From RBG-16-66-20 sp035517595 (GTDB taxonomy: Bacteria > Pseudomonadota > Gammaproteobacteria > Burkholderiales > SG8-39): DNA of 5,620 nucleotides. The stretch lies in the NCBI GenBank assembly GCA_035517595.1, contig DATIYN010000032.1, positions 1 through 5,620 of the forward strand, read 5' to 3'. A model generated the notes under the pieces. The model was not told the origin of the DNA, made no database searches, and worked only from the letters and a program-made list of their open reading frames with translations. Below are positions 5,092 to 5,620 of the stretch, piece after piece (the stretch's first letter is position 1; each line of letters opens with the position of its first letter). The position numbers were made by a program, and so were the translations under genes.

Positions 5092-5620
5092 TCAAGGTCT
5101 GGTACTGGAGATATCAGGCGCCTGCGGCGCCGCCAGGGAGGCCGTGTCCCGGCCGATCGCGCGCGTGGCCTGCTCGTGGGGCTTCCACCCGTTCACGGCG
5201 AGCAGCACGGCAAAGCCCGCGACATAGGCGAGCGTCACGTGCCAGCCGTGGCGAAGCCACTGCCCCACGGAACGCGCCTCGGGGAAACTGCTCGCGAGCG
5301 CGACGCCCGCCGAGGAGCCGAACCAGATCATCGAGCCGCCGAAGCCCACGGCGTAGGCCACGAAGCCCCAGTCGTACCCGCCCTGGTGCAACGCGAGCGC
5401 CGTGAGCGGGATGTTGTCGAAGACCGCGGAGAGGAAGCCCAGCCCCAGCGCCGATTGCCAGGAAGCCGCCGGGAGCTTTTCCACCGGCATCATCGAGGCC
5501 GTGGCCACGAGCGAGAGCAGGAAGATCGTGCCGCGGAAGGCGGGCTTCAACAGCGGCCACTCGGGCGCGCGCAGCGGAACGGTGGCGAGGATCGCCGCCC
5601 ACACCGCGAGGCCGATCACC
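5092..5620 (-). CDS. Ion transporter of the IT superfamily (NhaD/ArsB/citrate-permease-like), C-terminal part
   Basis: The frame is open to the window edge, so the start is missing. The visible 175 or so residues include several membrane segments (about 29-46, 57-77, 83-107 and 126-144, counted from the first codon in frame at the edge). The stretch SAVFDNIPLTALAL (64-77), followed by GFGGSMIWFGSSAGVAL (92-108), has the layout of NhaD/ArsB-type transporters: an Asp-Asn-x-Pro break in one helix, then a Gly/Ser-rich helix with G-S-S-A-G-V-A. Members move Na+/H+, arsenite or carboxylates across the inner membrane. Which of these applies cannot be decided from this part. The last 25 or so residues (after WKPHEQ) are polar and look like a variable cytoplasmic or periplasmic tail. 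The gene ends 109 bp before the TRAP receptor, with a candidate promoter between, so it is probably a separate transcription unit. Confidence 0.75.
   Translation of the reverse strand, partial: VIGLAVWAAILATVPLRAPEWPLLKPAFRGTIFLLSLVATASMMPVEKLPAASWQSALGLGFLSAVFDNIPLTALALHQGGYDWGFVAYAVGFGGSMIWFGSSAGVALASSFPEARSVGQWLRHGWHVTLAYVAGFAVLLAVNGWKPHEQATRAIGRDTASLAAPQAPDISSTRP

Noticed and set aside
5115..5131. GGCGCC copies forming a palindrome (CAGGCGCCTG and GGCGCC-TGC-GGCGCC)
   Set aside because: They lie inside the coding end of the upstream transporter and are explained by Gly/Ala codons in GC-rich DNA.

Overview
The window is a GC-rich stretch of a bacterial chromosome. All five recognisable genes are on the minus strand, so the layout below runs from high to low coordinates. 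The strong GC bias at third positions, the Tat-exported solute receptor and the style of the gene products suggest a proteobacterium, most likely a betaproteobacterium of the Burkholderiales type. This is an inference from general resemblance; there is no marker gene.

Layout in transcription order. (1) 5620-5092: the C-terminal part of a membrane ion transporter of the ArsB/NhaD/citrate (IT) superfamily, cut by the window edge. (2) 5091-4983: an intergenic region with a plausible sigma70-type promoter, an imperfect inverted repeat overlapping its -35, and a strong Shine-Dalgarno. (3) 4982-1288: a complete TRAP (tripartite ATP-independent periplasmic) transporter in the order receptor, small permease, large permease. 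The receptor has a twin-arginine signal. A 10-bp GC hairpin lies between receptor and small permease. The small permease carries an unusual N-terminal extension containing a TM2-type domain and a helical segment. The large permease starts 2 bp after the small one ends. (4) 1275-313: a D-2-hydroxyacid dehydrogenase (glyoxylate/hydroxypyruvate/2-ketogluconate reductase type), 12 bp after the large permease and probably in the same transcript. (5) 312-108: an intergenic region dominated by a long, nearly perfect inverted repeat whose arms are made of 9-bp tandem units. (6) 107-1: the N-terminus of a 3-hydroxyisobutyrate dehydrogenase / tartronate semialdehyde reductase family protein, cut by the window edge.

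How the genes may work together: the TRAP proteins look closest to the COG4663-4665 class (FcbT/TakP-like), whose characterised members bind 2-oxo acids and related carboxylates. Coupling such a transporter to a 2-oxoacid reductase suggests uptake of a 2-oxo- or 2-hydroxy-carboxylate followed by NAD(P)H-linked interconversion in the cytoplasm. The exact substrate cannot be read from the sequence. The most unusual item is the TM2-helical-DctQ fusion; the next is the inverted repeat at 141-267. No RNA gene, CRISPR array, transposase or phage feature was found, and no stretch longer than 300 bases lacks a gene.
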